A stretch of DNA of 64,000 bases from Actinomyces oricola (GCF_004104015.1 NZ_RYFV01000011.1:21736-85735), one strand, 5' to 3'. Shown: positions 41,662-51,939, counted from the first letter of the stretch. Notes: generated by a model not told the origin, from the letters alone. Numbers and translations: made by a program.

Positions 41662-43167
41662 TCAGCCCTGGCGGGCCGCCCACCAGGAGCGCAGGGCCTC
41701 CCGGGCCATTTCCTGGCCCACGGGCCCCTTCTCCATGCGCAGGTCCAGCAGGAAGCGGTAAGCCTCTCCCACGACCGGGCCCGGTCCCACCCCGAGCTCG
41801 GCCATAATCTGCTCGCCGTCCAGGTCCGGGCGGATCGCGGCCAGCTCCTCGGCCTGGCGCAGGGCGGCAATGCGCTTCTCCAGGTCGTCATAGGCGTGGG
41901 CGAGCATGGCGGCCTTGCGCCGGTTGCGGGTGGTCACATCCGCTCGGGTCAGGCGGTGAAGGCGCTCCAGCAGGGGCCCGGCGTCGGTGACGTAGCGGCG
42001 CACCGCCGAGTCGGACCACCCGGCCTCGGCGTAGCCGTGGAAGCGCATGTGCAACTCCACCAGACGAGCGACGTCCTTGACGGTCTGCTTGTCGAAGCGC
42101 AGGGCGCGCAGGCGCTTGGCGGTCATGCGCGCGCCCACGTGGTCGTGCCCGTGGAAGGTGACGCTGCCGTCGGGCAGGAATCGACGGGTGGCGGGTTTGC
42201 CGACGTCGTGCATGATGGCGGCCAGGCGCAGCACCGGGTCCGGGGCGGGCACGGGCCCCTCCGGCCCGGTCTCCAGGGCCATGGCCTGCTCCAGGACCGT
42301 CAGGGTGTGCTCATAGACGTCCTTGTGCCGGCGGTGCTCGTCGGCGGTCTCGCGCAGGGCCGCGAGCTCGGGCAGGACAATGTCGCATACGCCGGTGTGC
42401 ACCATGAGCTCCAGGCCGCGCCGCGGCCAGGGGGAGAGCACGAGTCGCTCCAGTTCGGCGCGCACCCGCTCAGCCGAGACGATCTTCAGGCGGTGGGCCA
42501 TGTCCTCCATGGCGGCCATGACATCCATCTGAACGTCGAAGCCGAGCTGGGCGGCGAAGCGGGCGGCGCGCATAATGCGCAGTGGGTCGTCGTCGAAGGA
42601 CTGGGCGGCACGCACCGGGGTGCGCAGAACCCCGGCGCGCAGGTCCTCCAGGCCGCCATGGGGGTCGACCAGCTCCAGTTCGGGCAGGCGCAGGGCCATG
42701 GCGTTGACGGTGAAGTCGCGGCGGGTGAGGTCCCCGGCCAGGGTGTCCCCATAGGCGACGGCGGGCTTGCGCGACCCCATCTCGTAGGCCTCGGTGCGGT
42801 AGGTGGTGACCTCCACAACTGCCTCGCCCTTGCGCGCCCCAATGGTGCCGAAGTCCTTGCCGACGTCCCAGCAGGCGTCGCCCCAGGCCGCCAGCAGCGC
42901 CTCGCTCTCCTCGGGGCGCGCCGAGGTGGCCAGGTCCAGGTCGTGGGGCACCAGCCCCAGGAAGGCGTCGCGCACGGGCCCGCCCACCAGGGCGATCTCA
43001 TGGCCGGCACGGGTGAAGGCGTGCCCGAGAGCGGCTAGGCTCGCGGGCAGGTCCGCGAGCGCGCGGTGAGCCACGGGCGTCAGGCCCGATGCGTCGGGCT
43101 GCTCCGTGGCCTGAGGCCCGTTCAAGGACTCGGGGATGAGGGAGGTCGTGTTGGGGCGCGTGATCAT
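41662..43167 (-). CDS. CCA-adding tRNA nucleotidyltransferase
   Basis: A 501-residue class II nucleotidyltransferase that builds or repairs the tRNA 3' CCA. LVGGPVRDAFLG, the DLDLA metal motif (Asp76/Asp78), GxRx-type YRTEAYEMGSRKP, and RRDFTVNAMAL are present, followed by an HD domain with MHDVGKP and HGHDHVGA. The ATG at 43167 is chosen; a frame extending to 44007 crosses two plus-strand genes and is rejected. It is the usual left neighbour of the Nudix-DUF6049-murJ set in actinobacteria and is divergent from it. Confidence 0.94.
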   Translation of the reverse strand: MITRPNTTSLIPESLNGPQATEQPDASGLTPVAHRALADLPASLAALGHAFTRAGHEIALVGGPVRDAFLGLVPHDLDLATSARPEESEALLAAWGDACWDVGKDFGTIGARKGEAVVEVTTYRTEAYEMGSRKPAVAYGDTLAGDLTRRDFTVNAMALRLPELELVDPHGGLEDLRAGVLRTPVRAAQSFDDDPLRIMRAARFAAQLGFDVQMDVMAAMEDMAHRLKIVSAERVRAELERLVLSPWPRRGLELMVHTGVCDIVLPELAALRETADEHRRHKDVYEHTLTVLEQAMALETGPEGPVPAPDPVLRLAAIMHDVGKPATRRFLPDGSVTFHGHDHVGARMTAKRLRALRFDKQTVKDVARLVELHMRFHGYAEAGWSDSAVRRYVTDAGPLLERLHRLTRADVTTRNRRKAAMLAHAYDDLEKRIAALRQAEELAAIRPDLDGEQIMAELGVGPGPVVGEAYRFLLDLRMEKGPVGQEMAREALRSWWAARQG

Positions 43168-43263
43168 CAGGACAAGCCTGCCATGTCGGGCCGGGCGCGG
43201 CGACGCCACCGGCCCCCGCCACGGCGCAGGGCTCGACAGCCACTCACCGCCTAGAGTGTCCCT

Positions 43264-43773
43264 ATGCCCTCTCATCGGACTCGCAAGCCCCGCGCCGGTG
43301 CGTCCTCGCACCGGCCCGGCTCGCGCAGTCTTCCGGTGGTCGATGAGACCAGCGCCGGGGGCCTGGTCGTTGACGTTCAGGACGGACAGGCGTTCACGGC
43401 CGTGATCGCGCGACGCAATCGGGGGGGCCGCCTGGAGTGGTGCCTGCCCAAGGGCCATCTGGAGGGCGATGAGACCGCGGAGCAGGCGGCCGTCCGCGAG
43501 ATCGCGGAGGAGACGGGCATTACGGGCCGGGTGCTGCGCCACCTGGCCACCATCGACTATTGGTTCGCCGGGGACAATCACCGGGTCCACAAGGTTGTTC
43601 ACCACTTCCTCTTGGAGGCGGTCGGCGGCACGTTGACAACGGCCAACGATCCGGACCATGAGGCCGAGGACGTGGCCTGGGTGCCCCTCGATGAGGTCTC
43701 CCGCCGTCTGGCCTACCCCAATGAGCGGCGTATTGTCGCCGCGGCCCGCGCCATCCTGGTGGGGGACGGATGA
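43264..43773 (+). CDS. Nudix hydrolase
   Basis: A 169-residue MutT/Nudix protein. The Nudix box is at residues 64-86 (GHLEGDETAEQAAVREIAEE), with all catalytic Glu residues. The 20-residue N-terminus is basic and probably disordered. Substrate not determinable. Overlaps the next gene as ATGA. Confidence 0.93.
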   Translation: MPSHRTRKPRAGASSHRPGSRSLPVVDETSAGGLVVDVQDGQAFTAVIARRNRGGRLEWCLPKGHLEGDETAEQAAVREIAEETGITGRVLRHLATIDYWFAGDNHRVHKVVHHFLLEAVGGTLTTANDPDHEAEDVAWVPLDEVSRRLAYPNERRIVAAARAILVGDG

Positions 43774-46106
43774 GAAGGCGCGTCGTGCCCCGCAGGCGCC
43801 GCTCAGTGGCCTTCGCCCTGGGCGGGCTCCTCGGGGTTCTCGTCCTCGCCCTGGTCCTGGCGCCCATTGGCGACACCCTGACCTCAAGTCTCTTAACCCC
43901 GGGAGCGCCGACGCCTCATGCTCTTCCGGGCAGCGCCCCCACACAGGCGGTGCTCGCCTCGGGCGACACGTCGACCGCCCCCGGCCAGGCGGTGCACACT
44001 GCTCCACTGGTCGCAGGGGCGGTCACCCTGTCGGTTCATGAACTGGCCCCTGAGGTGCTCTCCAGTGGCCAGGACCTTCAGATCTCGGGGTCGGTGACCA
44101 ATGGCACAGAGGCGCCCATCTCCAGTGCGGCCCTGGTCGTCCAGGTCCAGGACCGCACTGAGATCGCCGGCTCCCAGCTCTCCTCGTGGCTGGCCGGGGA
44201 GCGCGATACCTCCATGGTCACTGTCTTGATAGAGGATCTCGGCGCAGAGGTCGGGCCCGGCGCCTCCCAGGACTTCTCGGTGACTGTGAGCGCGAGCAGC
44301 CTGCCCCTGTCCGACGCCGGCCAGTGGGGCCCGCGGGGCATCCGGGTGGCCTTGACCGAGGGTCACTCGACGCTGGCCACCGACCGCACCCTGCTGGTGT
44401 GGGGGGACGTCAGCGGAATAGCGCCCAGCCGGGTGACGACTGTGGTCCCGGTGACGGCCTCCCCGGCTGAACTGGCCGCTGTGACCATGGCAATGGACTC
44501 CTCGGAGGCGGAGGAGGAGGCCACCCCCTCCGCCTCCCCCACCGCGAGCCCGACGGCCGGTGCCCAGGACTCGGGCGAGGCCGCCGAGTCGACGCGGGTC
44601 GCCGCGGTGCGCACCCGCGTCGAGGGCCTGCTGGACCTCGCCGGCCAGGGGGTCGTCCTGGCCGTTGACCCGGCCCTCCTGGAGGCCCTGGGCGTTGAGG
44701 TCCCACAGCAGCAAACCCCGGGCTCGACCACCCCGACACCCACGCCGACCCCAGCACCCACGCCGACCGCCTCCGCCGCCGCGACCGCTGCTGCGGGCAA
44801 GCCCGAGGACCTGGCCTCTCGGCTCCAGCGGGCCGCCGAAGCCGGCGATGTGGTTGCCCTGCCCTGGGCGGATGCCGATGTCGCCGCCCTGGCTCATCTT
44901 CAGGAACAGGGCCTCATTGACTCGGCTGTCACGCGTGCCGCCCAATCCGGGACGGCCGCCGCCGGGGCATGGACGACGACGGCCTGGCCGGCGGGCAGTG
45001 CGCTGGACGCCGCCACCATGGACGCGCTTCCCGCCTCGGTGAACACGGTGATCGCAGCCCCCGGGGACCTGGCTCCGGAGGACGACCTCACGTACACGCC
45101 CTCGGGGCTGAGCCTGGTCGGGGAACGGGCCGTGCTCATCCCCGACGCCGGCCTGTCCGCAACAATGTCCGGGGCGCTGACCACCTCGGAGGGCACGACT
45201 GAACTCAGCGAACTCGACCTGCGTCAGCTACTGAGGGCGCACACCGCCATCATCACCCGACAGGCGCCGGCACTGGGCCGCGACGTGATCGTGGTTGTGG
45301 ATCGTCAGGAGGCCGCCTCCGTTGATCCGCAGGTGCTGGCCCTGCGCCTGGGCGCACTCAAGGACATGGCGTGGACCACACCTCAGACCCTGAGCGGTGC
45401 CGTGGAGAACGCCTGGGCCCTGGGTGCTGAGGAAGGGCCGGCGCGCACCGCCCTGCCCGCCGCCGTTGTTCAGGAGGGCGAGTTGGGGGCCACCGAGCTG
45501 GGGAGCGCCCGCCAGGTGGAGGCGCACCTGGGCTCAGTGGCTTCGGTTCTCTCCGACCCGGAGGCCCTTCTCGGTGAGACGACTGACCTGGTGGCCATTA
45601 CCGCCTCGGCGTCCTGGCGCCCTGATCCCCTGGCCCGCTCCATGCAGCTGGAGGCCGCCTCCCAGGCCGCGCGGACCGTCGCCAACGGACTGAGTGCCGC
45701 GCCGTCGAGCACCATTAATCTCATTGCGGCCTCAGCCGCCCTGCCCATTAGGATCGTCTCCTCCCTGGACCAGGACGTGACGGTCGTGGTCTCGCTGGCC
45801 TCGGATTCTCAGCGGCTCCAGCCCGACGGCGCCGTGGTGGTGACCGTGCCCGCGCACAGCTCGGCGACCGCTTCGGTCCCGGTGCGGGCGGTTGGCTCGG
45901 GCAATATTGATCTCACCGTCCACCTGTTGGCCACCGATGGCACCGAGGTGGGCGCACCTGCCACTGTCCATATGCGAGTGCGGGCCGACTGGGAGAGCGT
46001 GGGGACCCGCATCGGCGGGGCCGTGCTCGCTCTCATGCTCGTCGTCGGCGTCATCCGCACCGTCAAGCGGGGTCGACGCCCTGTCACACCTCAGGAGGTT
46101 GCGTGA
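43770..46106 (+). CDS. Secreted DUF6049-type membrane-anchored protein
   Basis: A 778-residue exported protein. A basic N-terminus and hydrophobic signal segment (about 13-32), an extracellular beta-rich region with Ser/Thr/Pro/Ala-rich linkers (around 250-270 and 315-340), and a C-terminal membrane segment (about 750-766) followed by a basic tail. Proteins of this layout directly upstream of murJ are widespread in actinobacteria and uncharacterised. ATGA overlap with the Nudix gene and GTGA overlap with murJ suggest coupled expression with lipid II flipping. Confidence 0.85.
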   Translation: MRRRVVPRRRRSVAFALGGLLGVLVLALVLAPIGDTLTSSLLTPGAPTPHALPGSAPTQAVLASGDTSTAPGQAVHTAPLVAGAVTLSVHELAPEVLSSGQDLQISGSVTNGTEAPISSAALVVQVQDRTEIAGSQLSSWLAGERDTSMVTVLIEDLGAEVGPGASQDFSVTVSASSLPLSDAGQWGPRGIRVALTEGHSTLATDRTLLVWGDVSGIAPSRVTTVVPVTASPAELAAVTMAMDSSEAEEEATPSASPTASPTAGAQDSGEAAESTRVAAVRTRVEGLLDLAGQGVVLAVDPALLEALGVEVPQQQTPGSTTPTPTPTPAPTPTASAAATAAAGKPEDLASRLQRAAEAGDVVALPWADADVAALAHLQEQGLIDSAVTRAAQSGTAAAGAWTTTAWPAGSALDAATMDALPASVNTVIAAPGDLAPEDDLTYTPSGLSLVGERAVLIPDAGLSATMSGALTTSEGTTELSELDLRQLLRAHTAIITRQAPALGRDVIVVVDRQEAASVDPQVLALRLGALKDMAWTTPQTLSGAVENAWALGAEEGPARTALPAAVVQEGELGATELGSARQVEAHLGSVASVLSDPEALLGETTDLVAITASASWRPDPLARSMQLEAASQAARTVANGLSAAPSSTINLIAASAALPIRIVSSLDQDVTVVVSLASDSQRLQPDGAVVVTVPAHSSATASVPVRAVGSGNIDLTVHLLATDGTEVGAPATVHMRVRADWESVGTRIGGAVLALMLVVGVIRTVKRGRRPVTPQEVA

Positions 46107-49100
46107 GCACGCAGCAGGACACCCAGAAGACCCCAGGTAAGGCACCAGCCTCACTGGCCCGTTCCAGCACGGTCATGCTCATGGGGACGCTGGTCTCACG
46201 CATCCTCGGCTTCGTTCGCAACACCCTGGTGGTCATGGCCCTGGGTGCGACGGCCTCGGGCGCCGCCGACGCCTTCAACACGGCCAATGCTCTGTCGACC
46301 TGGATGTACAACCTCCTCATTGGTGGGATCCTCAACGCCGTCCTGGTCCCGCAGATCGTGCGGGCGCTGCGCCAGCGCAATGGCGATGAGCTGGTCAACC
46401 GCCTGCTGACGGCGGCCGGGTGCCTGCTCCTGGGCGTGACCGTGGTGCTCACAGCGGCGGCGCCGCTGGTCATCCTCCTGTACGCACCCGGCCTCGATCG
46501 CTGGCTGCCGCTGGCTTTCGCCTTCGGCTTCTGGTGCATGCCCCAGATCTTCTTCTACGGCCTGTACGCCCTGTGGGGGCAGGTGCTCAACGCCCGCTCC
46601 GTGTTCGGGCCCTACATGTGGTCGCCGGTGCTCAACAATGCCTTATCCATTGGGTTCTTGGTGGCATACATCAATATTTATGGGCGGTATGCGGCCGGTG
46701 AGGACCCATCGGCCTGGACGCCGGCGCGCATTGCCCTCATTGGGGGCACCACGACGCTGGGCATTGTGGCCCAGGCCCTGGTGCTCTACATCCCGCTGCG
46801 CCGCTCGGGGTTCAAGCCCCGCATTATCTTCGGGGTCCGCGGTATTGGCCTGGGGAATGCCTCAAAGGTGGCCATGTGGGCGCTGCTGGGCGTGTTCGTC
46901 GTGGGCCTGGGGGACCTGGCGACGACGAACCTCGGCTCGCGGGCTCTGACTGCCGCGGAGTCGGCCGCCTACGCCGGCCAGATCGTGCCCTCGACCACAA
47001 TGTTCAATAACGCGTTCCTGGTCTACATGTTGCCCCAGTCCTTGGTGGTGACGTCGGTGATCACGGCCCTGTTCACGCGCATGAGCGAGAAGGCGGCGGC
47101 CGGGGACCGCGAGGGCGTGCGCGACGACCTGTCCCTGGGACTGCGTTCGGTGGCGGTGTTCACGGTGCTCGCCTCGGTGGGCATCTCCGTCTTGGCCACC
47201 CCGGCGCTCCAGGCCTTCGTCCCCTCGATCTCCCTGGCGGAGGCGACCGCCTCCGCCCCCGTGCTGGTCGCCCTCGCCCTGGGAATCGTTCCGCAGGGCT
47301 TCTGGTTCACCACGCAGCGGGTCATGCTCGCCTACGCCGACACTCGGCGGCTTCTGCGCGCCGACGCCACCGTGGGGATCGTGCCGGTGATCCTGGCGAT
47401 TATCGCCTACAACTTCGCGCCGGCCGACCATTGGATGGTGTGGGCGGCCGCCGGCAGTTCCGTGGCCACAGTGGCCGGCAGCATTGTGGTCACCCCGCTC
47501 GTGCGACGCCACATCCCGGGGATTGATGGGCGCCGTGTACTCAGCACTCACCTGCGCCTGTATGCAGCGTCCCTGCCGGCCGCCGTGGTCGGCATTGGGC
47601 TGCGCGCCCTCATGGGCCAGGCCGACGGCTCCATGACCGGCACGCGCGCCCTGGACGCCCTGGTGCAGATCGTCGTCATTGCCACCATTATGACCGTGAT
47701 CTACTTCGCGGTGGCCCGCATGGCCCGTGTGGAGGAGATCAGGGTCTTCTTCGTGCCCCTCTCCCGGCTGCTGGCGAGGGCGGGTCGGTCGCTGCCCGGG
47801 CCAGTGGGCCGAGCTGCGAGCGCTTTGGCCACCGCCCTGAGCTCGTCCGTCCCCTCGTCGCCCGCCGCCGCGCCGGAGAGCGACTCCCGAACCCCGGTCT
47901 CACAGGAGGCCGATGGCGCCGCGCCCGCTCAGTCGGCTTCGCCCGTCACCACCGGCAGTGCGCCGCAGGCACCGTCGCGCCCCGACGCCCCCTCACCGGA
48001 GCACCGGCCCGAGTCGAGTCCCGCCGACATGGACACAGCGCCCTCGGCGACCCTGGCCTCACAGCAAGTTGAGGCAGTCGATCCTGCACGCGCTGTGCAG
48101 CCAGCTACCATGGGCATCCACAGGACGGGTCAGGAGCAGACGGGAGGGGCCGGCCGCATGAACGAGGCGAAACCGATCGGTTCTGGCCGCTATGAGGTCG
48201 TGAGTACCCTGTCCGCGACGCTGCCGCGCGTGATACGCCACCTGGGTCGGGACACGATTCTGGACCGTGAGGTCACGATTCTCACACTCACTGACGCCAC
48301 CCCGCACCGCGAGGATGTTCTTGAGGCGGCCTCGCGCGCCATCCTCGTAGAGGACACCCGCGTTCAACGCGTCTACGACGTGGAGCGGGATGAGACGCCC
48401 TTCATCGTCACCCAGCCCGCCAGCGGCCGCCCCCTGGTCGAGCTCGTCGAAGCCGGCCTGACCCCGGCCCAGGTGCGGGCCATTGTCGGTGAGACCGCCC
48501 AGGCGCTCGATGCCGCCTCGCTTCGCGGGTTGCACCACCTCAACCTCTCGGCCGACTCCATACGCGTCCACAAGGACGGGGTTCAGGTCCTCGGCGTGGG
48601 TATTGAGTCGGCCATACTGGGTCTGGAGGAGAAGGCCGGCTCCGACCCCCTGGCGCCCGATCGTGCTGACGCCCGGGCGCTGGTAGAGGTCATGTACTAC
48701 GCGCTCACGCACCGCTGGCCGGGCAAACGACCGGGGGTGCCCTCCGCCCCGACTGCTGACGGGGTGCCTGTGCGACCGTCGGCCCTCATCAGCGACTGGG
48801 ATCAGGCCGACCAGGATCTCGACGCCCTTGCGGCTCGCTGTTGGGGCTCTGCGCCTCCGCTGTCCGCCGCCGAGGTGGCCGCTTCCTTGTCCGTGTGGGA
48901 CTCCTCGTGCCTGGTGGGCCTGGTCAAGGAGCCGAGGCCCATCCCTGAGCCCGACCCCGGACCCCAGGCTCCGCCGACCGCCCCGACGACGACGGCGTCA
49001 TCGCCGATCATGGCAGCGGCATCCTCGGCGGGTGCTGCGGTGCTCGGCGGCCTGCGCGGGGCGGTGACCCGCCTGCGGGCCCGCATGGCGGCGAGGCGAC

Positions 49101-50287
49101 AAGCAGCTCCTCAGCCCGCAAAGCCGCCCGCCGTTGGCGTTCCGCCCATGGAAGCGCCCGCCCCGGCCGCCGGACCGCATCCGGCGCCCAGCGCGCCCGT
49201 CGCCCCCACAGCGGCCGATGCACCTGCCGCTCCTGCTGCGGCCGGTGCGCCTGCTGCAGCCAGCGCTCCGGCAGAGGTCGCCCCCGTTCCGGCCGAGACC
49301 GCTCCGGTTCCGGCCGAAGCCGCCCCAGCTCCGGCTGAAGCCGCTCCCGCACCGGCCGAAGCCGCCCCTGTTTCGGCCGAAGCCGCTCCCGAGGCATCAC
49401 CCGCCCCAGCGCCCGACGCATTCCAGCAGCAGGTGGCCGGCGCACCACCGGCCTCTCCAATGCCCCAACAGCCGGACGCCCATGCCCCGGTGGAGGCCGC
49501 CGCACCTGAGCCCAAAGCCCCGCTCTTGAATGATGCCCTCCCTCTGGCCGAGGCGCGGACCTCCGTCTCCGAGCCCCAGTTCTTCTCCTTGGTCGATCCG
49601 GCGGCGGAGCAGTCACCGGACGCCGACGACGAGAGCGAAGAGGACGCCTCTGTTCGCTCGGCGAGCTTTACCACCACTGTGGTCATTCTCGCGGGGCTGG
49701 TTCTCGTGGCCGTGGTCGGTGTGATCTACGCGGTGGCCAACCTGTTCCAGCTAGCGGATCTTCCCTTCTCCGACGACGACGTCCCTGCCGCCAAGACGGT
49801 GCCCTCCGCAAGCGCCCCGGCCACGAGCGGCCAATCCGGCAACCAGGAGCCGGCGGCACCCGCCGCCATTGTCATCTCCGGAGTGGAGTCGCTGGACCCC
49901 TACGGGGACAACAATGAGCATCCCGAGCTCAGCAGCGCCATGATCGATGGGGATCCCGCCACCGAGTGGCACACCCGCTACTACACCTCTCCCTCCTTGT
50001 CCTGGAAGCAGGGAATCGGGGTGGCCGTGACCCTCGAGCAGGCGGCTGCCGTCTCTTCAATCGAAATGCAGGGGACGGGGTCGGGCGGCGCCGTCCAAAT
50101 CCGTGCCACGAGCGCGCAAGACCCTCAGGGCGGAACCCTCTTGGCCGAAGGCGCGTTCACCTCGGGTACGACGACCTTCTCCTTTGACGCCACGGAGACG
50201 CAATCCATTGTGATTTGGGTCACGGAGCTGCCCACCGCCTCCGATGGACAGAACAAGATTACCATCTCGGAGATCACACTAAAATAG
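46103..50287 (+). CDS. murJ: Lipid II flippase MurJ fused to pseudokinase and extracellular domain
   Basis: A 1394-residue protein. Residues 15-560 form the 14-segment MurJ/MviN flippase that exports lipid II. After a Pro/Ser linker, residues about 690-940 form a kinase-like domain that lacks catalytic residues (LHHLNLSADS near 810 replaces HRDxKPxN) and so is a pseudokinase. An Ala/Pro-rich region follows with repeated PAEAAP words (about 1050-1100), then one membrane segment (about 1190-1212) and a C-terminal extracellular domain of discoidin/carbohydrate-binding type (about 1250-1394). In mycobacteria the pseudokinase is phosphorylated by PknB and bound by FhaA; both partners are encoded here. 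GTG start. A Met686 codon with GGGAGG upstream could be a second start. Confidence 0.94.
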   Translation: MSTQQDTQKTPGKAPASLARSSTVMLMGTLVSRILGFVRNTLVVMALGATASGAADAFNTANALSTWMYNLLIGGILNAVLVPQIVRALRQRNGDELVNRLLTAAGCLLLGVTVVLTAAAPLVILLYAPGLDRWLPLAFAFGFWCMPQIFFYGLYALWGQVLNARSVFGPYMWSPVLNNALSIGFLVAYINIYGRYAAGEDPSAWTPARIALIGGTTTLGIVAQALVLYIPLRRSGFKPRIIFGVRGIGLGNASKVAMWALLGVFVVGLGDLATTNLGSRALTAAESAAYAGQIVPSTTMFNNAFLVYMLPQSLVVTSVITALFTRMSEKAAAGDREGVRDDLSLGLRSVAVFTVLASVGISVLATPALQAFVPSISLAEATASAPVLVALALGIVPQGFWFTTQRVMLAYADTRRLLRADATVGIVPVILAIIAYNFAPADHWMVWAAAGSSVATVAGSIVVTPLVRRHIPGIDGRRVLSTHLRLYAASLPAAVVGIGLRALMGQADGSMTGTRALDALVQIVVIATIMTVIYFAVARMARVEEIRVFFVPLSRLLARAGRSLPGPVGRAASALATALSSSVPSSPAAAPESDSRTPVSQEADGAAPAQSASPVTTGSAPQAPSRPDAPSPEHRPESSPADMDTAPSATLASQQVEAVDPARAVQPATMGIHRTGQEQTGGAGRMNEAKPIGSGRYEVVSTLSATLPRVIRHLGRDTILDREVTILTLTDATPHREDVLEAASRAILVEDTRVQRVYDVERDETPFIVTQPASGRPLVELVEAGLTPAQVRAIVGETAQALDAASLRGLHHLNLSADSIRVHKDGVQVLGVGIESAILGLEEKAGSDPLAPDRADARALVEVMYYALTHRWPGKRPGVPSAPTADGVPVRPSALISDWDQADQDLDALAARCWGSAPPLSAAEVAASLSVWDSSCLVGLVKEPRPIPEPDPGPQAPPTAPTTTASSPIMAAASSAGAAVLGGLRGAVTRLRARMAARRQAAPQPAKPPAVGVPPMEAPAPAAGPHPAPSAPVAPTAADAPAAPAAAGAPAAASAPAEVAPVPAETAPVPAEAAPAPAEAAPAPAEAAPVSAEAAPEASPAPAPDAFQQQVAGAPPASPMPQQPDAHAPVEAAAPEPKAPLLNDALPLAEARTSVSEPQFFSLVDPAAEQSPDADDESEEDASVRSASFTTTVVILAGLVLVAVVGVIYAVANLFQLADLPFSDDDVPAAKTVPSASAPATSGQSGNQEPAAPAAIVISGVESLDPYGDNNEHPELSSAMIDGDPATEWHTRYYTSPSLSWKQGIGVAVTLEQAAAVSSIEMQGTGSGGAVQIRATSAQDPQGGTLLAEGAFTSGTTTFSFDATETQSIVIWVTELPTASDGQNKITISEITLK

Positions 50288-50384
50288 GCATCACGCAGGG
50301 AATGTACTTCTTTCATTAGAAGTTATACAGATGCGTCTTGGATGGCGTACTGCATGAAGGTTCCCCCGTCCACACAGGAGAGTC

Positions 50385-51311
50385 ATGGTCCACGATGTTG
50401 TCATAGTCGGCTCTGGCCCGGCCGGTTACACCGCGGCCATCTACGCCGCCCGGGCCCAGTTGAAGCCCTTGGTCTTAGCCGGCTCGGTCACTGCCGGCGG
50501 CGCCCTTATGAACACCACAGAGGTCGAGAACTACCCCGGCTTCATTGACGGCGTCCAAGGTCCCGATCTCATGGGGCAGATGCAGGAGCAGGCAGAACGT
50601 TTCGGGGCCGAGGTCCGCTACGAGGACGTCACCGCCATGGAGCTGACCGGCGACGTCAAACGCGTCACCACCGATAGCGGTGTCTACCAGGCCCGGACGG
50701 TCATTGTGTCCACGGGCAGCGAGTATCGCAAGCTCGGCCTGGACGGCGAGGAGCGGCTTTCAGGCCATGGAGTCTCCTACTGCGCAACCTGTGACGGCTT
50801 CTTCTTCAAGGATCAGGACATTGTCGTGGTCGGCGGAGGGGACGCAGCCATGGAGGAGGCCACCTTCCTCACCCGCTTCGCCCGTTCGGTAACGGTGGTG
50901 CACCGTCGCGATGAGTTGCGCGCCAGCGCCGTTATGGCCAAGCGCGCCATGAACGATCCGAAGATCGTCTTCGCCTGGAACTCCCGGGTGGTCGCACTCA
51001 ACGGCCGGGACTCCCTGGAGTCGGTGACTCTGGAGGACACGCGCACTGGCGAGCGGCGCGATCTGGCAGCCACCGGCCTGTTCGTGGCCATCGGCCAGGT
51101 TCCGCGTTCCGAGCTGGTGGCCAGGGTGCTGGACCTCGATGAGGCCGGCTACATCAAGGTGGATTCACCAAGCCAGCGCACCGCCATCCCGGGCGTCTTC
51201 GCCTGTGGTGACGTCGCCGACCCCCACTACCAGCAGGCGGTGACCGCTGCCGCGTCAGGATGCCGTGCGGCGCTCGACGCCGAGCACTACCTCACGACTC
51301 TGCGGCCCTGA
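50385..51311 (+). CDS. trxB: Thioredoxin reductase
   Basis: A 308-residue low-molecular-weight FAD/NADPH reductase. FAD site IVGSGPAGYTAAIYAAR at the start, redox-active CATC (Cys133/Cys136), NADPH site VVGGGDAAMEEA, and the C-terminal GVFACGDVADPHYQQAV. Reduces TrxA encoded 43 bp downstream. The 97-bp gap after murJ contains an AT-rich stretch with a TTATAC word that may hold the promoter. Confidence 0.97.
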   Translation: MVHDVVIVGSGPAGYTAAIYAARAQLKPLVLAGSVTAGGALMNTTEVENYPGFIDGVQGPDLMGQMQEQAERFGAEVRYEDVTAMELTGDVKRVTTDSGVYQARTVIVSTGSEYRKLGLDGEERLSGHGVSYCATCDGFFFKDQDIVVVGGGDAAMEEATFLTRFARSVTVVHRRDELRASAVMAKRAMNDPKIVFAWNSRVVALNGRDSLESVTLEDTRTGERRDLAATGLFVAIGQVPRSELVARVLDLDEAGYIKVDSPSQRTAIPGVFACGDVADPHYQQAVTAAASGCRAALDAEHYLTTLRP

Positions 51312-51354
51312 GCCCGCTTCCCGATCCAATAAGGAATCCAATAAGGAGTTGTCC

Positions 51355-51681
51355 ATGTCCGCCACTATTGCTGTCACAGATGACACCTTCGAAACAGAGG
51401 TTCTTAATTCCGAGCTGCCGGTGGTGATCGACTTCTGGGCGCCCTGGTGCGGGCCGTGCCGTCAGATGGCGCCAGTCATTGATGAAGTCGCCGCCGAGAT
51501 GGACGGCCAAGTCAAATTCGTCAAGATCGATGTGGACGACAACCCGTCCACGGCGCGCTCCTTCGGCGTCATGTCCATTCCTACCTTCGCCGTCGTGCGC
51601 AATGGCGAGGTGTACCACCAGTTCGCCGGTTCGCGAACCAAAGACTCCTTGACGTCGGAGGTTAAGCGAGCCGTGGGTTAG
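51355..51681 (+). CDS. trxA: Thioredoxin
   Basis: A 108-residue thioredoxin with the WCGPC active site (Cys32/Cys35) and the cis-Pro in SIPTFAV. AAGGAG before ATG 51355 sets the start. In operon with trxB; followed by a large hairpin. Confidence 0.97.
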   Translation: MSATIAVTDDTFETEVLNSELPVVIDFWAPWCGPCRQMAPVIDEVAAEMDGQVKFVKIDVDDNPSTARSFGVMSIPTFAVVRNGEVYHQFAGSRTKDSLTSEVKRAVG

Positions 51682-51743
51682 GAGCCGTGAAAACCACTGA
51701 CCACCGCTGACGGCGGCCAGAACCACAGAGGTTGCACGCTGTG

Positions 51744-51807
51744 GTAATGGCCGCGTCTTGGTCTTCGCGGCAACACGTCGCCGCGAAGACCAAGACGCGG
51801 CCATTAC
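51744..51807. terminator. Very long perfect hairpin after trxA
   Basis: The arms 51744-51771 and 51780-51807 are 28-bp perfect inverted copies around AACACGTC. It follows the trxA stop by 60 bases. The stem is much longer than a normal terminator and unrelated in sequence to the 7.4-17.5 kb hairpin family. Confidence 0.8.
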
Positions 51808-51939
51808 TTCTCCTGGCATGCGGCTCAGCCGGTTGCCCACAGCACTCGTAGGATGGTGCCCACATCCACGGGTAGTGGAGCGGCGCCAGACCGAGGCCGC
51901 ACCGTCGAGCAGTCCCGTGACCCGATAGGAAGGCTCTTC

